Positions 32,383 through 40,738 of a DNA stretch of 64,000 nucleotides are shown here, in pieces (positions within the stretch are counted from its first letter, which is position 1; each line of letters starts with the position of its first letter). The notes beneath the pieces were generated by a model. That model saw nothing but the letters and a program-made list of their open reading frames with translations, did no database searches and had not been told where the DNA came from. The position numbers and the translations under genes were made by a program. This DNA is from Bacteroidales bacterium. Its GTDB lineage: Bacteria; Bacteroidota; Bacteroidia; Bacteroidales; UBA932. Where the stretch lies: the NCBI GenBank assembly GCA_017430365.1, contig JAFRNC010000006.1, forward strand, positions 310,001-374,000, given 5' to 3'.

Positions 32383-35322
32383 CTAGAACCTGCGTCCGGG
32401 GCCGCCGCCGAAACCGGGACGTCCGCCAGGGCCGCCGGGACCGCCTTGACCGCCGGGGCCTCTCATTCCGCCGCGCTGACCTCCGAATGTACCGAAACGG
32501 TATGTAAGGCTGACCATGAAGTAGCGGCCAAGCGTATTGTTCTGAGTATCCTGGACGTAGTTGTCAGTAGTCCTGCGATAGGTGTTCCTGGACTGGTTCA
32601 GGATGTCATACATCTTGACGGCAAGGGTGAAACGGTTCTTGAAAATCTGCTTGCTCAGTTCGGCGTTCCAAACCAGCGTAGGGTCGTTGAAACCGGCATT
32701 GTAGCCGTTGTAGAACGAGTAGCGGGCGTCGGTCGAGATATTGAGCACATCCGGGATCTTGGCGATGAAGCGTGCATCCACATTGCTGGTCCAGGTAGCC
32801 GGCTTGTTGTTGGCGTTGATGGAATAGAAAGTGCGGGAATAACGGGTACCGCCGCCGACTGAAGCCTCTACGATGTCGTCGCGGTAGGTCAGGCGCATGT
32901 TCTCGCCTACGGACACGTTCTGGTTCTGGTTCTGGGTATAGTTGGCAAGGTTCAGATACGAGCTCTCGTCCATTCCGTCGATGGTGCTGTCACCCACGAG
33001 CGAGACGCCGGTCGAGTAGTTGGCGTTGGTGAACGACATTATGGTAAAGCGGCTCTTGGCGATCGGAGTGTTGAACATGATGAAGGTTCCGGCCGACCAG
33101 GCACCCTTGTCGTTGTTCATGGGAACCGTGTAGGTGACACCCCTCTCGTTGATCCAGCTGGCGTTCACTATATTGTTGACACGGTACGAGAGGTTCATGT
33201 TTGCATTGAACGACGCGTATGTCTTCATGTTCGTATTGTTGAACCGCATGGAGAAGTTGTGCGAGAAGGAAGGGTTGAGGCCGAGGTTACCGAGGGTCAC
33301 CCTCTGGGGGTTCGAGTTGTCCGGAACCGGCATCATCTGGGTGAGGCTGGGCTGGGAACTCTGTCCGCGATAATTAATGCGGAGAGTCGTATAATCACTG
33401 AAATTCAGGTCTATACGGGCATTCGGCGACCAGTTGAACACCTTCAGGGTAGTGTCAAGGGCGTTCAGGCCGCGGACGGTCTTGTTGTGGGTCGTCTGGG
33501 GCTGGACACTGGCGCCTACGGTGAAATTGTATTTCTCTTCCTGCTTGCGCAAGTTGAAACCGGCGTTCTGGCGGTGTACCTCGTTGGAAATGTCGCTGGT
33601 GTATTCGATGTTCTCCACGTTGTATCCGCCCACACCTTTATCATAGGTATTCTTGACGGAGGAATTCTTGCTGTAATTGTAAGAATAGTTTGCCTCGAGG
33701 TAGAAATTCTTGCCGAGGGGTTCGGTGTAGGAGATACGGCCGTTCGCACTCATCGATTTGGAAGTGGTCCGGTACATCTGGTCGATTATGGATGCCGTTT
33801 CCCAATAGACGGGATCCCCGGTCACTCCGCTTTCACCTATGTAGGTGTAGGCATTGGTCACCGACTGGTTGTAGCCTTCCATCTTGTCGTTGCTCATGCT
33901 GTACCTGGCGTTGACCGACAGGGTGCGGCCGGGCTTGCCGAGGCGCTGGCGCCAGAGCAATCGGCCGTTGGCGCGCTGGCTGTCGCTTTCGCCGAACGAC
34001 AGGCTGTTACCGTCGTTGACCTTGCGGATCACGCCGTCAAGGCCGCGGTCCGTGGAGAAAGCGCTGGTATCGCGGAAACCGCCCCATCCGATATTGAAGT
34101 TGGGTTCGAAGAGCAGAGAAGCGGTTTTGGATATCTTCCAGTCCGCCCTCGCTCCCGCACGTACACCGTAAGTGCTGGTCGTAGTATTGCCCGAATCATA
34201 TGAATAGGTAGTGGGACCGCCGTTTTTGTCGTAAGTTTCCCTGGCGGTCTTCTCCTCGACATAGCGTTCGTTGCCGTTGAACATGGCGTTGCCGACGATC
34301 TCGGAATTGTCTTTCCATGTGTAACCGCCGTTCAGGCCGGCCATGTAGGAACTGGAGATACCGTTGCCGCCGAATCCGCCGCCGCCCATGCCGCCACGCA
34401 TTCCGCCGCCGCGCATACCGCCCATGGCTCCGGCAGCCATGTCGTTGAAACCGCGGTTGTTAGTATTGTTGGCATTGCCTATGAATGCCAGCTGCTTGGT
34501 ATTCGAGAAATTGGCCACCATTCCGGCCGCCTGATAGCGGAGATCGTTGATCGCTCCCTGGCCCTGAAGGTCATATCCGCCTCCTCCCATAAGGTTGCCG
34601 AACCAGCCGTTCATCATGCCCTTGCGGATACCGAGGTCGAGCACGGTCTCTTCCTCACCATCGTCGATGCCGGTGAACTCGGCCTGCTCGGATTTCTTGT
34701 CGACAACGCTGATGCGTTCGATGATGTTGGCCGGAAGGTTCTTGCTGGCGATCGAGGGGTCGTCGAGGAAGAACTGCTTGCCCTCCACCTGGATCTTGCT
34801 GATGGTCTTGCCGTTGGCGGTGATGGTACCGTCGGATGAGACCTCGACACCGGGAAGCTTCCTGAGAAGGTCCTCGAGGACGTCGTTGTCGCCCGATTTG
34901 ATCAGGGTAACGTTATGGGTGATGGTATCCTTCTTTACGGTAATGGGGTTGCCGACATCGGTGACCGTCGCACCTTCGAGGAAACTGGCCTGAACCGACA
35001 TCTGCTTGGTTCCGAGGTCTACGTTCCTGTTGATTTCCACAGTCTCCTCGAAATTGTCGTAGCCCATGAGCATGGCCGAGACCTTGTACTTGCCGGCGGG
35101 AATACCCTTTATCTCTGCAGCTCCGTTTCCGTCGCTCTGGGTATACTTCAGCACGTCCGTCTTGCCTTCGGGAGTAACGGCAACGGTAGCATAACCGACA
35201 GGTTCACCGCTGCCTTTGTCCACAAGTTTGATTTTAAGATTGAAATTCTGAGCCTGCGCGTTCAAGGCTCCGCATACGAAGAGCAGCATCATGAAAGCTG
35301 CCTTGAAAAACCTATATCTCAT
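32383..35322 (-). CDS. TonB-dependent receptor-like outer-membrane protein with Gly-rich segments
   Basis: A 979-residue outer-membrane protein: signal peptide (about 1-24), carboxypeptidase-like regulatory domain (about 26-110), plug-like region (about 115-230) and a long beta-barrel of the OMP_b-brl_3 type. There is no SusD partner. Two segments are unusual: a Gly/Met/Arg-rich stretch at about 290-320 and a 36-residue Gly/Pro/Arg-rich tail after the barrel-closing strand MVSLTYRF. Ligand unknown. It lies 79 bases downstream of ruvC on the same strand, with a poor TAACTTTT -7 candidate in the gap, so it may have its own promoter. Confidence 0.85.
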   Translation of the reverse strand: MRYRFFKAAFMMLLFVCGALNAQAQNFNLKIKLVDKGSGEPVGYATVAVTPEGKTDVLKYTQSDGNGAAEIKGIPAGKYKVSAMLMGYDNFEETVEINRNVDLGTKQMSVQASFLEGATVTDVGNPITVKKDTITHNVTLIKSGDNDVLEDLLRKLPGVEVSSDGTITANGKTISKIQVEGKQFFLDDPSIASKNLPANIIERISVVDKKSEQAEFTGIDDGEEETVLDLGIRKGMMNGWFGNLMGGGGYDLQGQGAINDLRYQAAGMVANFSNTKQLAFIGNANNTNNRGFNDMAAGAMGGMRGGGMRGGMGGGGFGGNGISSSYMAGLNGGYTWKDNSEIVGNAMFNGNERYVEEKTARETYDKNGGPTTYSYDSGNTTTSTYGVRAGARADWKISKTASLLFEPNFNIGWGGFRDTSAFSTDRGLDGVIRKVNDGNSLSFGESDSQRANGRLLWRQRLGKPGRTLSVNARYSMSNDKMEGYNQSVTNAYTYIGESGVTGDPVYWETASIIDQMYRTTSKSMSANGRISYTEPLGKNFYLEANYSYNYSKNSSVKNTYDKGVGGYNVENIEYTSDISNEVHRQNAGFNLRKQEEKYNFTVGASVQPQTTHNKTVRGLNALDTTLKVFNWSPNARIDLNFSDYTTLRINYRGQSSQPSLTQMMPVPDNSNPQRVTLGNLGLNPSFSHNFSMRFNNTNMKTYASFNANMNLSYRVNNIVNASWINERGVTYTVPMNNDKGAWSAGTFIMFNTPIAKSRFTIMSFTNANYSTGVSLVGDSTIDGMDESSYLNLANYTQNQNQNVSVGENMRLTYRDDIVEASVGGGTRYSRTFYSINANNKPATWTSNVDARFIAKIPDVLNISTDARYSFYNGYNAGFNDPTLVWNAELSKQIFKNRFTLAVKMYDILNQSRNTYRRTTDNYVQDTQNNTLGRYFMVSLTYRFGTFGGQRGGMRGPGGQGGPGGPGGRPGFGGGPGRRF

Positions 35323-35401
35323 ATAAATACTATTTCCGAAATAAAAAAACCGATTCTTAGACTGTCGCCGCGGGAAAAAGTTAAATGGCGGAATGAACTT
35401 T

Positions 35402-35986
35402 TTAATCTTTTTTTGCGGCGGCCGAACCCTCGCTGACGCGGCCGGGATGGGCCTCTATGAAGGATTTCCAGTTGCGGGAGGATGCCGTGTCCACAAGAGG
35501 GCTTGTCAACTGATAGAAATGGCACATCGCTATCGCCAGCGCATCGGAAGCATCCAGGAATTTGCTGTCGAAAGTGGTATGGAGGGTCTTCTCCATCAGC
35601 AGCTTCACCTGCTCTTTCGAAGCATCGCCCCTGCCCGTTATGGCCATCTTTACCTTGCGCGGAGCATACTCGAAAACCGGGATCTGCCTGTGGAGTCCCG
35701 CGGCTATCGCCGCACCCTGCGCCCTTCCCAGCTTCAGCATCGACTGGATATTCTTTCCATAGAAAGGAGCCTCTACGGCCAGGTCGTCGGGGGCATACCT
35801 CTCCAGCAGCGCACCGACTCCCTCGAAAATGCGGCTGAGCTTCATGAAGTGGTCTTTCTCCTTACGGAGATCTATCACTCCCATGTCCACATAATGGACG
35901 CTCTTCCGGTCAACAAGAATGACCCCGTAACCAAGGATATTGGTTCCGGGGTCTATTCCCATTATGATCCGCTGCCGCTCCCCCAT
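35402..35986 (-). CDS. ruvC: Holliday junction resolvase RuvC
   Basis: A 194-residue endonuclease that cuts Holliday junctions during recombination. Catalytic acids are in MGIDPGTNILGYGV (Asp12), DLAVEAPFYGKN (Glu about 71) and DASDALAIAMCH (Asps about 147-150). Start and stop share one base with serS (TGATG), so the two genes are coupled. Last 20 residues are poorly conserved. Confidence 0.95.
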   Translation of the reverse strand: MGERQRIIMGIDPGTNILGYGVILVDRKSVHYVDMGVIDLRKEKDHFMKLSRIFEGVGALLERYAPDDLAVEAPFYGKNIQSMLKLGRAQGAAIAAGLHRQIPVFEYAPRKVKMAITGRGDASKEQVKLLMEKTLHTTFDSKFLDASDALAIAMCHFYQLTSPLVDTASSRNWKSFIEAHPGRVSEGSAAAKKD

Positions 35987-37257
35987 CAGATGATATCGAA
36001 TCCCGTGTATTTGCGGAGCACCTCGGGAACCACGATGTGGCCGTCGGCGGTCTGGTAATTCTCGATGATGGTGGCCAGGATACGCGGAAGCGCAAGCGAG
36101 CTGCCGTTGAGCGTGTGTGCCAACTGCGTGCGGCCGTTCTCGTCCTTGTAGCGGAGCTTGAGGCGGTTGGCCTGGTAGGATTCGAAGTTCGATACGGAAC
36201 TTACTTCCAGCCAGCGCTGCTGGGCTGCGGAGAAGACCTCGAAGTCGTAGGTGATTGCGGATGTGAAACTCATGTCACCGCCGCAGAGCCGCAGGATGCG
36301 GTAAGGAAGGCCGAGGCCCTGCACGAGAGTCTCCACATGCGCGACCATCTCGTCAAGCGCGGCATAGGAATTCTCGGGAAGCTCGAGACGCACGATCTCC
36401 ACCTTGTCGAACTGGTGCAGACGGTTCAGTCCGCGCACGTCCTTGCCGTAAGAACCGGCCTCGCGGCGCCAGCAGGGAGTGTAGGCCGTCATCTTCACGG
36501 GGAAATCCTCTTTCTTGAGAATCACGTCGCGGTAGATGTTGGTCACGGGTACCTCCGCGGTCGGGATCATGTAGAAACCGTCGAGGGGAGCGAAATACAT
36601 CTGTCCCTCCTTGTCGGGGAGCTGGCCGGTTCCGAAACCGGAATCGGCATTGACCATATACGGAGGCTGATATTCCAGGTAACCGGCATCGGTATTCTTT
36701 TCGAGGAACCAGGAGATCAAGGCACGCTGGATCTTGGCGCCCTTGCCCTTATAGACCGGGAAACCGGCCCCGGTAAGCTTGACGCCGAGGTCGAAATCAA
36801 TGATGTCGAGGTTCTTGACAAGTTCCCAGTGCGGAAGCGCATGCTCAGGCAGATGGGGCTCGGGGCCGCCCATCTTTACTACGAGATTGTCTTCGGCAGT
36901 CCTGCCCTCAGGGACGAGGGCGCAGGGGAGGTTGGGAAGAAGCACCACCAGAGACTGCTGTTTCTGCTCGCATTCTGCCATCTCCTGCTCCAGCTCCCTG
37001 GATTTTTCCTTGAGTTCGGCGACCGCTTTCTTCGCAGTCTCCGCCTCTTCGCGGCGTCCCTGCTTCATCAGCCCGCCGATCTCAGCAGCCTTTGATTTCT
37101 GCTGTGCCAGGCATGCGTCGAGGGAAGTCTGGGCGGCACGGCGGCGACGGTCCATGTCAAGTATTTCATATACAATGTCTTTCGCATCGAAATGCTTGAC
37201 CTGCAGCCTTTCGATGACGAATTCGGGATTTTCGCGGAGAAGTTTGAGAGTTAACAT
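35986..37257 (-). CDS. serS: Seryl-tRNA synthetase
   Basis: A 423-residue class II synthetase. The N-terminal helical hairpin that binds the tRNA variable arm occupies about 30-105. Motif 2 is TPCWRREAGSYGKDVRGLNR (about 259-278) and motif 3 the C-terminal NGSSLALPRILATIIENYQ (about 386-404). Full length. First gene of serS-ruvC, with a -7 element 25 bases upstream of the ATG. Confidence 0.97.
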   Translation of the reverse strand: MLTLKLLRENPEFVIERLQVKHFDAKDIVYEILDMDRRRRAAQTSLDACLAQQKSKAAEIGGLMKQGRREEAETAKKAVAELKEKSRELEQEMAECEQKQQSLVVLLPNLPCALVPEGRTAEDNLVVKMGGPEPHLPEHALPHWELVKNLDIIDFDLGVKLTGAGFPVYKGKGAKIQRALISWFLEKNTDAGYLEYQPPYMVNADSGFGTGQLPDKEGQMYFAPLDGFYMIPTAEVPVTNIYRDVILKKEDFPVKMTAYTPCWRREAGSYGKDVRGLNRLHQFDKVEIVRLELPENSYAALDEMVAHVETLVQGLGLPYRILRLCGGDMSFTSAITYDFEVFSAAQQRWLEVSSVSNFESYQANRLKLRYKDENGRTQLAHTLNGSSLALPRILATIIENYQTADGHIVVPEVLRKYTGFDII

Positions 37258-37282
37258 CTGTCTTATTCATTTAATAATCTCG

Positions 37283-37290
37283 CAAATATA
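37283..37290 (-). promoter_or_regulatory. -7 element for serS-ruvC
   Basis: Minus-strand TATATTTG, a full match, divergent from the dipeptidase promoter 24 bases away. Confidence 0.6.
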
Positions 37291-37314
37291 GAAAAAAACA
37301 TGCTATGTTTTTCG

Positions 37315-37322
37315 TAAATTTG
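37315..37322 (+). promoter_or_regulatory. -7 element for the C69 dipeptidase gene
   Basis: TAAATTTG, a full match, 20 bases before the ATG. Confidence 0.6.
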
Positions 37323-37342
37323 CCTATCCAACCTGAATCAAC

Positions 37343-38992
37343 ATGAAACGAATCCTCCTCCTTACCCTGCTCGCCGCCGGACTGCTGGCTTCAACCGTCA
37401 AGTCTCCGGCCTGCACGAACATCATCGTAACCAAGGGAGCTTCGGCAGACGGCTCCTGCATGGTCAGTTATCTCGCTGATTCCCATCAACTCTACGGCGA
37501 ACTTTACTACTGGCCCGCCGCCGACTGGCCGGCAGGTTCCATGACAGATATCTACGACTGGGACAGCGGACGCTATCTCGGGCGCATTCCCCAGGTCAGT
37601 CACACTTTCCAGGTGACAGGCAACATCAACGAGCATCAGCTCATAATCGGCGAGACCACCTTCGGCGGCCGTGAAGGACTCACCAATCCCGGCGGCCTGA
37701 TCGATTACGGCTCTCTCATCTATCTTACCCTCCAGCGCACCCGTACAGCCCGCGAAGCCATCGCCACCATCGGCAAGCTGCTTGCAGAATACGGATATGC
37801 CTCCGAGGGTGAGACCTTCTCCATCGCCGACACCGAAGAGTGCTGGATGATGGAAATCATCGGCAAAGGCGCCGAGAAAGGGGCTGTCTGGGTGGCAATA
37901 CGCATACCCGACGGAGAGATCGCTGCACACGCCAACTGCAGCCGCATCCACCACTTCCCCCTCAACGACCCTGAAAACTGCATCTATGCTCCCGACGTGA
38001 TCTCGTTTGCCCGCAAGATGGGATTCTTCAAGGGAAGCGACGCGGAATTCAGCTTCTGCGACGCCTATGCTCCCGCAAGCTACGAGACCCTCCGCGGCTG
38101 CGAGACCCGCACCTGGGCCGCCTTCCGCATCCTTGGCGGCGACAATTTCGACGCCAACCGTTACATCGACTTCGCGGCAGGTTCCAATCCGGCCAACAAG
38201 ATGCCTCTCTCCATACGCCCGAAAAAGAAACTGACTGTCAAGGATGTGGCAGACGCACAACGCGACCATTTCGAAGGCACACCCTTCGATTTCAGTGAAG
38301 ATGTCGGTGCCGGCGAATTCCGCCGCCCCTATCGCTGGCGTCCCATGGGATTCGAAGTGGACGGCAAGGAATATGAGTTCGAGCGTTCCGCCGGTACCCA
38401 GCAGACCGGATTCTGGTTCGTAGCCCAGTCCCGCGGCTGGCTTCCCGACGAGATCGGAGCCCTCAACTGGTTCGGCGTCGACGATTCCGCCACCAGTGCG
38501 CTGACTCCCATCTACGTATGCACCCGGCGGGTTCCTCAAAGCTATGCGGTAGGCAACGGCAATATGATGACCTGGAGCGACACCTCGGCCTTCTGGCTCT
38601 TCAACCGCACCACCCATCTGGCCTATCTTTTCTATGACCGCGTCGCCCCCGAACTTCGCAGCGCCATCGACCGGTTCGAGAACGAGAGCCAGGAACTGGT
38701 CAGGGATATGGACGCCAAGGCCCTGAAGATGCTGGAAGCCGGCAACCGCGCACAGGCCGTCTCGGCCCTGACCGAGTTCTCCAACAAACGCGCACAGAAC
38801 CTGTTCGACCAGTGGAAGAATTTCGGCGACAGGATGCTGGTCAAATACATGGACGGCAATGTCAAGCAGGTCGACGAAAACGGCGAGTTCCTCGACAACG
38901 GCAACGGCAGAGGCATCCCCGCCTCCCCCCTCCATCCCAAGTTCCGCGAGCGCTGGCTCAAGGCTGTAGCCAAGGACCTGAAACAGCAATAG
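37343..38992 (+). CDS. Secreted C69 family dipeptidase
   Basis: A 549-residue Ntn-hydrolase of the PepD/dipeptidase A family. The signal peptide ends at SPA, leaving Cys24 (CTNIIVTKGASADGS) as the predicted N-terminal nucleophile after cleavage. Other landmarks are GNINEHQLIIGETTFGGRE, YGYASEGETFSIADTEECWM and DRYIDF-like NRYIDFAAGSN. Members hydrolyse dipeptides in the periplasm or outside the cell. Full length, followed by a strong bidirectional terminator. Confidence 0.9.
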   Translation: MKRILLLTLLAAGLLASTVKSPACTNIIVTKGASADGSCMVSYLADSHQLYGELYYWPAADWPAGSMTDIYDWDSGRYLGRIPQVSHTFQVTGNINEHQLIIGETTFGGREGLTNPGGLIDYGSLIYLTLQRTRTAREAIATIGKLLAEYGYASEGETFSIADTEECWMMEIIGKGAEKGAVWVAIRIPDGEIAAHANCSRIHHFPLNDPENCIYAPDVISFARKMGFFKGSDAEFSFCDAYAPASYETLRGCETRTWAAFRILGGDNFDANRYIDFAAGSNPANKMPLSIRPKKKLTVKDVADAQRDHFEGTPFDFSEDVGAGEFRRPYRWRPMGFEVDGKEYEFERSAGTQQTGFWFVAQSRGWLPDEIGALNWFGVDDSATSALTPIYVCTRRVPQSYAVGNGNMMTWSDTSAFWLFNRTTHLAYLFYDRVAPELRSAIDRFENESQELVRDMDAKALKMLEAGNRAQAVSALTEFSNKRAQNLFDQWKNFGDRMLVKYMDGNVKQVDENGEFLDNGNGRGIPASPLHPKFRERWLKAVAKDLKQQ

Positions 38993-39010
38993 TATCTATA
39001 ACAGGAACAA

Positions 39011-39045
39011 AAAAAAGCGGAGACCTCGAAGATCTCCGCTTTTTT
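39011..39045. terminator. Bidirectional terminator between dipeptidase and rpmA
   Basis: A perfect 13-bp stem, AAAAAAGCGGAGA (39011-39023) and TCTCCGCTTTTTT (39033-39045), loop of 9. A/T runs at both ends let it serve the plus-strand dipeptidase gene and the minus-strand rplU-rpmA operon. Confidence 0.85.
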
Positions 39046-39063
39046 ATTCCGGTTCCCAAGGAA

Positions 39064-39333
39064 CTAGGCTTCCGCTTTCGGCATCGGGACAACCGACACG
39101 TACGACTTGACACCCATTTTCTTCTTGAAGGTGACAACACCGTCGACGAGGGCATAAAGAGTATGGTCTTTGCCCATGCCTACGTTCTCACCCGGATTGT
39201 GGACGGTACCCCTCTGACGAACGAGGATATTGCCGGCTTTGCAATACTGGCCACCGAACAATTTGACGCCCAAACGTTTGCTCTGTGATTCACGGCCGTT
39301 CTTAGAACTACCTACACCTTTTTTGTGTGCCAT
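39064..39333 (-). CDS. rpmA: 50S ribosomal protein L27
   Basis: An 89-residue L27 starting [20 protein letters not shown], with [20 protein letters not shown] and [18 protein letters not shown]. The N-terminus starts directly with the mature form, without the cleavable extension found in Firmicutes. Downstream of rplU by 20 bases. Confidence 0.97.
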   Translation of the reverse strand: MAHKKGVGSSKNGRESQSKRLGVKLFGGQYCKAGNILVRQRGTVHNPGENVGMGKDHTLYALVDGVVTFKKKMGVKSYVSVVPMPKAEA

Positions 39334-39353
39334 AACTTGTTCCTGTTTTTAGA

Positions 39354-39662
39354 TTAAGCAATTCCCTCGATCTTGAGGCGGGTCAAATACTGGCGATGAC
39401 CGTTCTTCTTCTGGTAGCCCTTGCGGCGCTCCTTCTTGAAAATGATCACCTTGTCTGCTTTGCAGTGCTCAACGACGGTAGCCTGGACGGCTGCACCCTC
39501 GATGTAAGGAGCACCGACTTTGACGTCACCCTCGTTGTCGAGAAGCAACACCTTGTCGAAAGAGAGCGAGGCTCCGACCTCGGCAGCCTGACGGTTGACG
39601 AAGATCTGCTTGCCAGCTTCCACTTTGAACTGTTGTCCTGCAATGTCTACGATTGCGTACAT
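39354..39662 (-). CDS. rplU: 50S ribosomal protein L21
   Basis: A 102-residue L21 starting MYAIVDIAGQQFKVEAGKQI and ending with YQKKNGHRQYLTRLKIEGIA. The frame stays open 15 codons upstream to 39707, but no homology exists there and that segment is the leader. First gene of rplU-rpmA; the roughly 90-base leader can form small hairpins (GGTT-AGAA-AACC). Confidence 0.97.
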   Translation of the reverse strand: MYAIVDIAGQQFKVEAGKQIFVNRQAAEVGASLSFDKVLLLDNEGDVKVGAPYIEGAAVQATVVEHCKADKVIIFKKERRKGYQKKNGHRQYLTRLKIEGIA

Positions 39663-39758
39663 AAAATAAATTTTAAAAAATTTATAACCGTAAGCGGATA
39701 GACTCAACTATCTCTTAATCACTGGCTTAACGGTTTTCTAACCAATGTTTTAGGGTTG

Positions 39759-39789
39759 CAAAGATACACAAATATCCGATACATGCAAA
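39759..39789 (-). promoter_or_regulatory. Consensus promoter of rplU-rpmA
   Basis: On the minus strand: TTTG (39789-39786), 19 bases, TATCTTTG (39766-39759). Same spacing as the rpmH promoter. Confidence 0.75.
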
Positions 39790-39795
39790 ATAATT

Positions 39796-40737
39796 CTACC
39801 AAACCGCGCGGGTAAATTCGTCGATGGCTTTCGCGAATGCGGCGGCGCAGCGCAGGCGTTCGGACTGCGTGTCGCGGTAGGAGTAGCGGAATTCGCACTG
39901 GATGGCGTCAACGACACCGCCGCCATATGAGCCATAGATGCGGGTCGTATAGCCGCCATAGAAGTACGGATTATTGCCGGGCGAAGGGTAGCCGGGACGC
40001 GGAACGCACTCAAGGCCGTTGCGATGGACAAATGCGCCGAATGAATCTTCCCCACGGAGCATCCGGGAGAAAGATCGTCCGGCCTTGTTGGCGCGGACAA
40101 GATGCGGGATGCTGGAAGATGCGGCGTATGAGCCGCCGTCGAGCGTGGCATCGGAGTAATCAAGGATTGAAGGCGGGAGCAGATAGCCCAGTTCTATGTC
40201 ATCGGAGTGGCTTTGTCCGTGGATGTCGAGCAGCAGCCCGTGCCCAAACAGTTCAGTGACCTCGGCACGGGCATTCGCTACGTATCCATGGTAGGCATCG
40301 TAAATCTTGCCCACATTGCCGTCGCCTGCGGGAATGGCGTATTCCCTCTTCCTGTTGAAATCGACGTGATTGCGCTTGATCAGCGCGATGACCATATATG
40401 GATGGTGTCCAGTCTGTTGGTAGAAGGCCTTGTCGATCTCGTCGGCCAGTTCCCTGGTATTATAGTCGAGGTCCGTCGCGAAATCGGGATCCGGACAGTT
40501 GGAAGTGTTGCGCAGAGTCAGGAACGACTCCGTCACTGTACCGCCGTGAGGGACGGTGAGGATCACCGGGCAGTCCCCCTGACGGAATTCCACATACTTC
40601 TCTATTTTGACAGTCTGTTCCTGCTTGTATTTCTCGATCTCTTCGGGAGTCAGGAAACGGGGGCCGTCACCCGGATCCTGGCATGAGGTCAGGACGGAGG
40701 CGGCGATCAACATCATAACAAGCAACCTTATCCGCAT
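39796..40737 (-). CDS. N-formylglutamate-amidohydrolase-like lipoprotein
   Basis: A 313-residue lipoprotein (LTSC, Cys about 19). The domain resembles the HutG-type N-formylglutamate amidohydrolase (FGase) family, zinc enzymes cleaving C-N bonds: ILTVPHGG (about 59-66), LLLDIHGQSHSDD (about 168-180) and RPGYPSPGNNPYFYGGYTT (about 247-265). Being exported, it is unlikely to serve histidine breakdown; it may cleave an amide in a glycopeptide or peptide substrate. Last gene of the nine-gene operon, starting 1 base after the upstream stop. Confidence 0.75.
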   Translation of the reverse strand: MRIRLLVMMLIAASVLTSCQDPGDGPRFLTPEEIEKYKQEQTVKIEKYVEFRQGDCPVILTVPHGGTVTESFLTLRNTSNCPDPDFATDLDYNTRELADEIDKAFYQQTGHHPYMVIALIKRNHVDFNRKREYAIPAGDGNVGKIYDAYHGYVANARAEVTELFGHGLLLDIHGQSHSDDIELGYLLPPSILDYSDATLDGGSYAASSSIPHLVRANKAGRSFSRMLRGEDSFGAFVHRNGLECVPRPGYPSPGNNPYFYGGYTTRIYGSYGGGVVDAIQCEFRYSYRDTQSERLRCAAAFAKAIDEFTRAVW

Positions 40738-40738
40738 G

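Noticed and set aside
37391..38989. Open frame of 532 codons on the minus strand
   Set aside because: Fully antisense to the C69 dipeptidase, which has a signal peptide, catalytic Cys and promoter; the antisense frame has no recognisable domain and is a by-product of high GC third positions.
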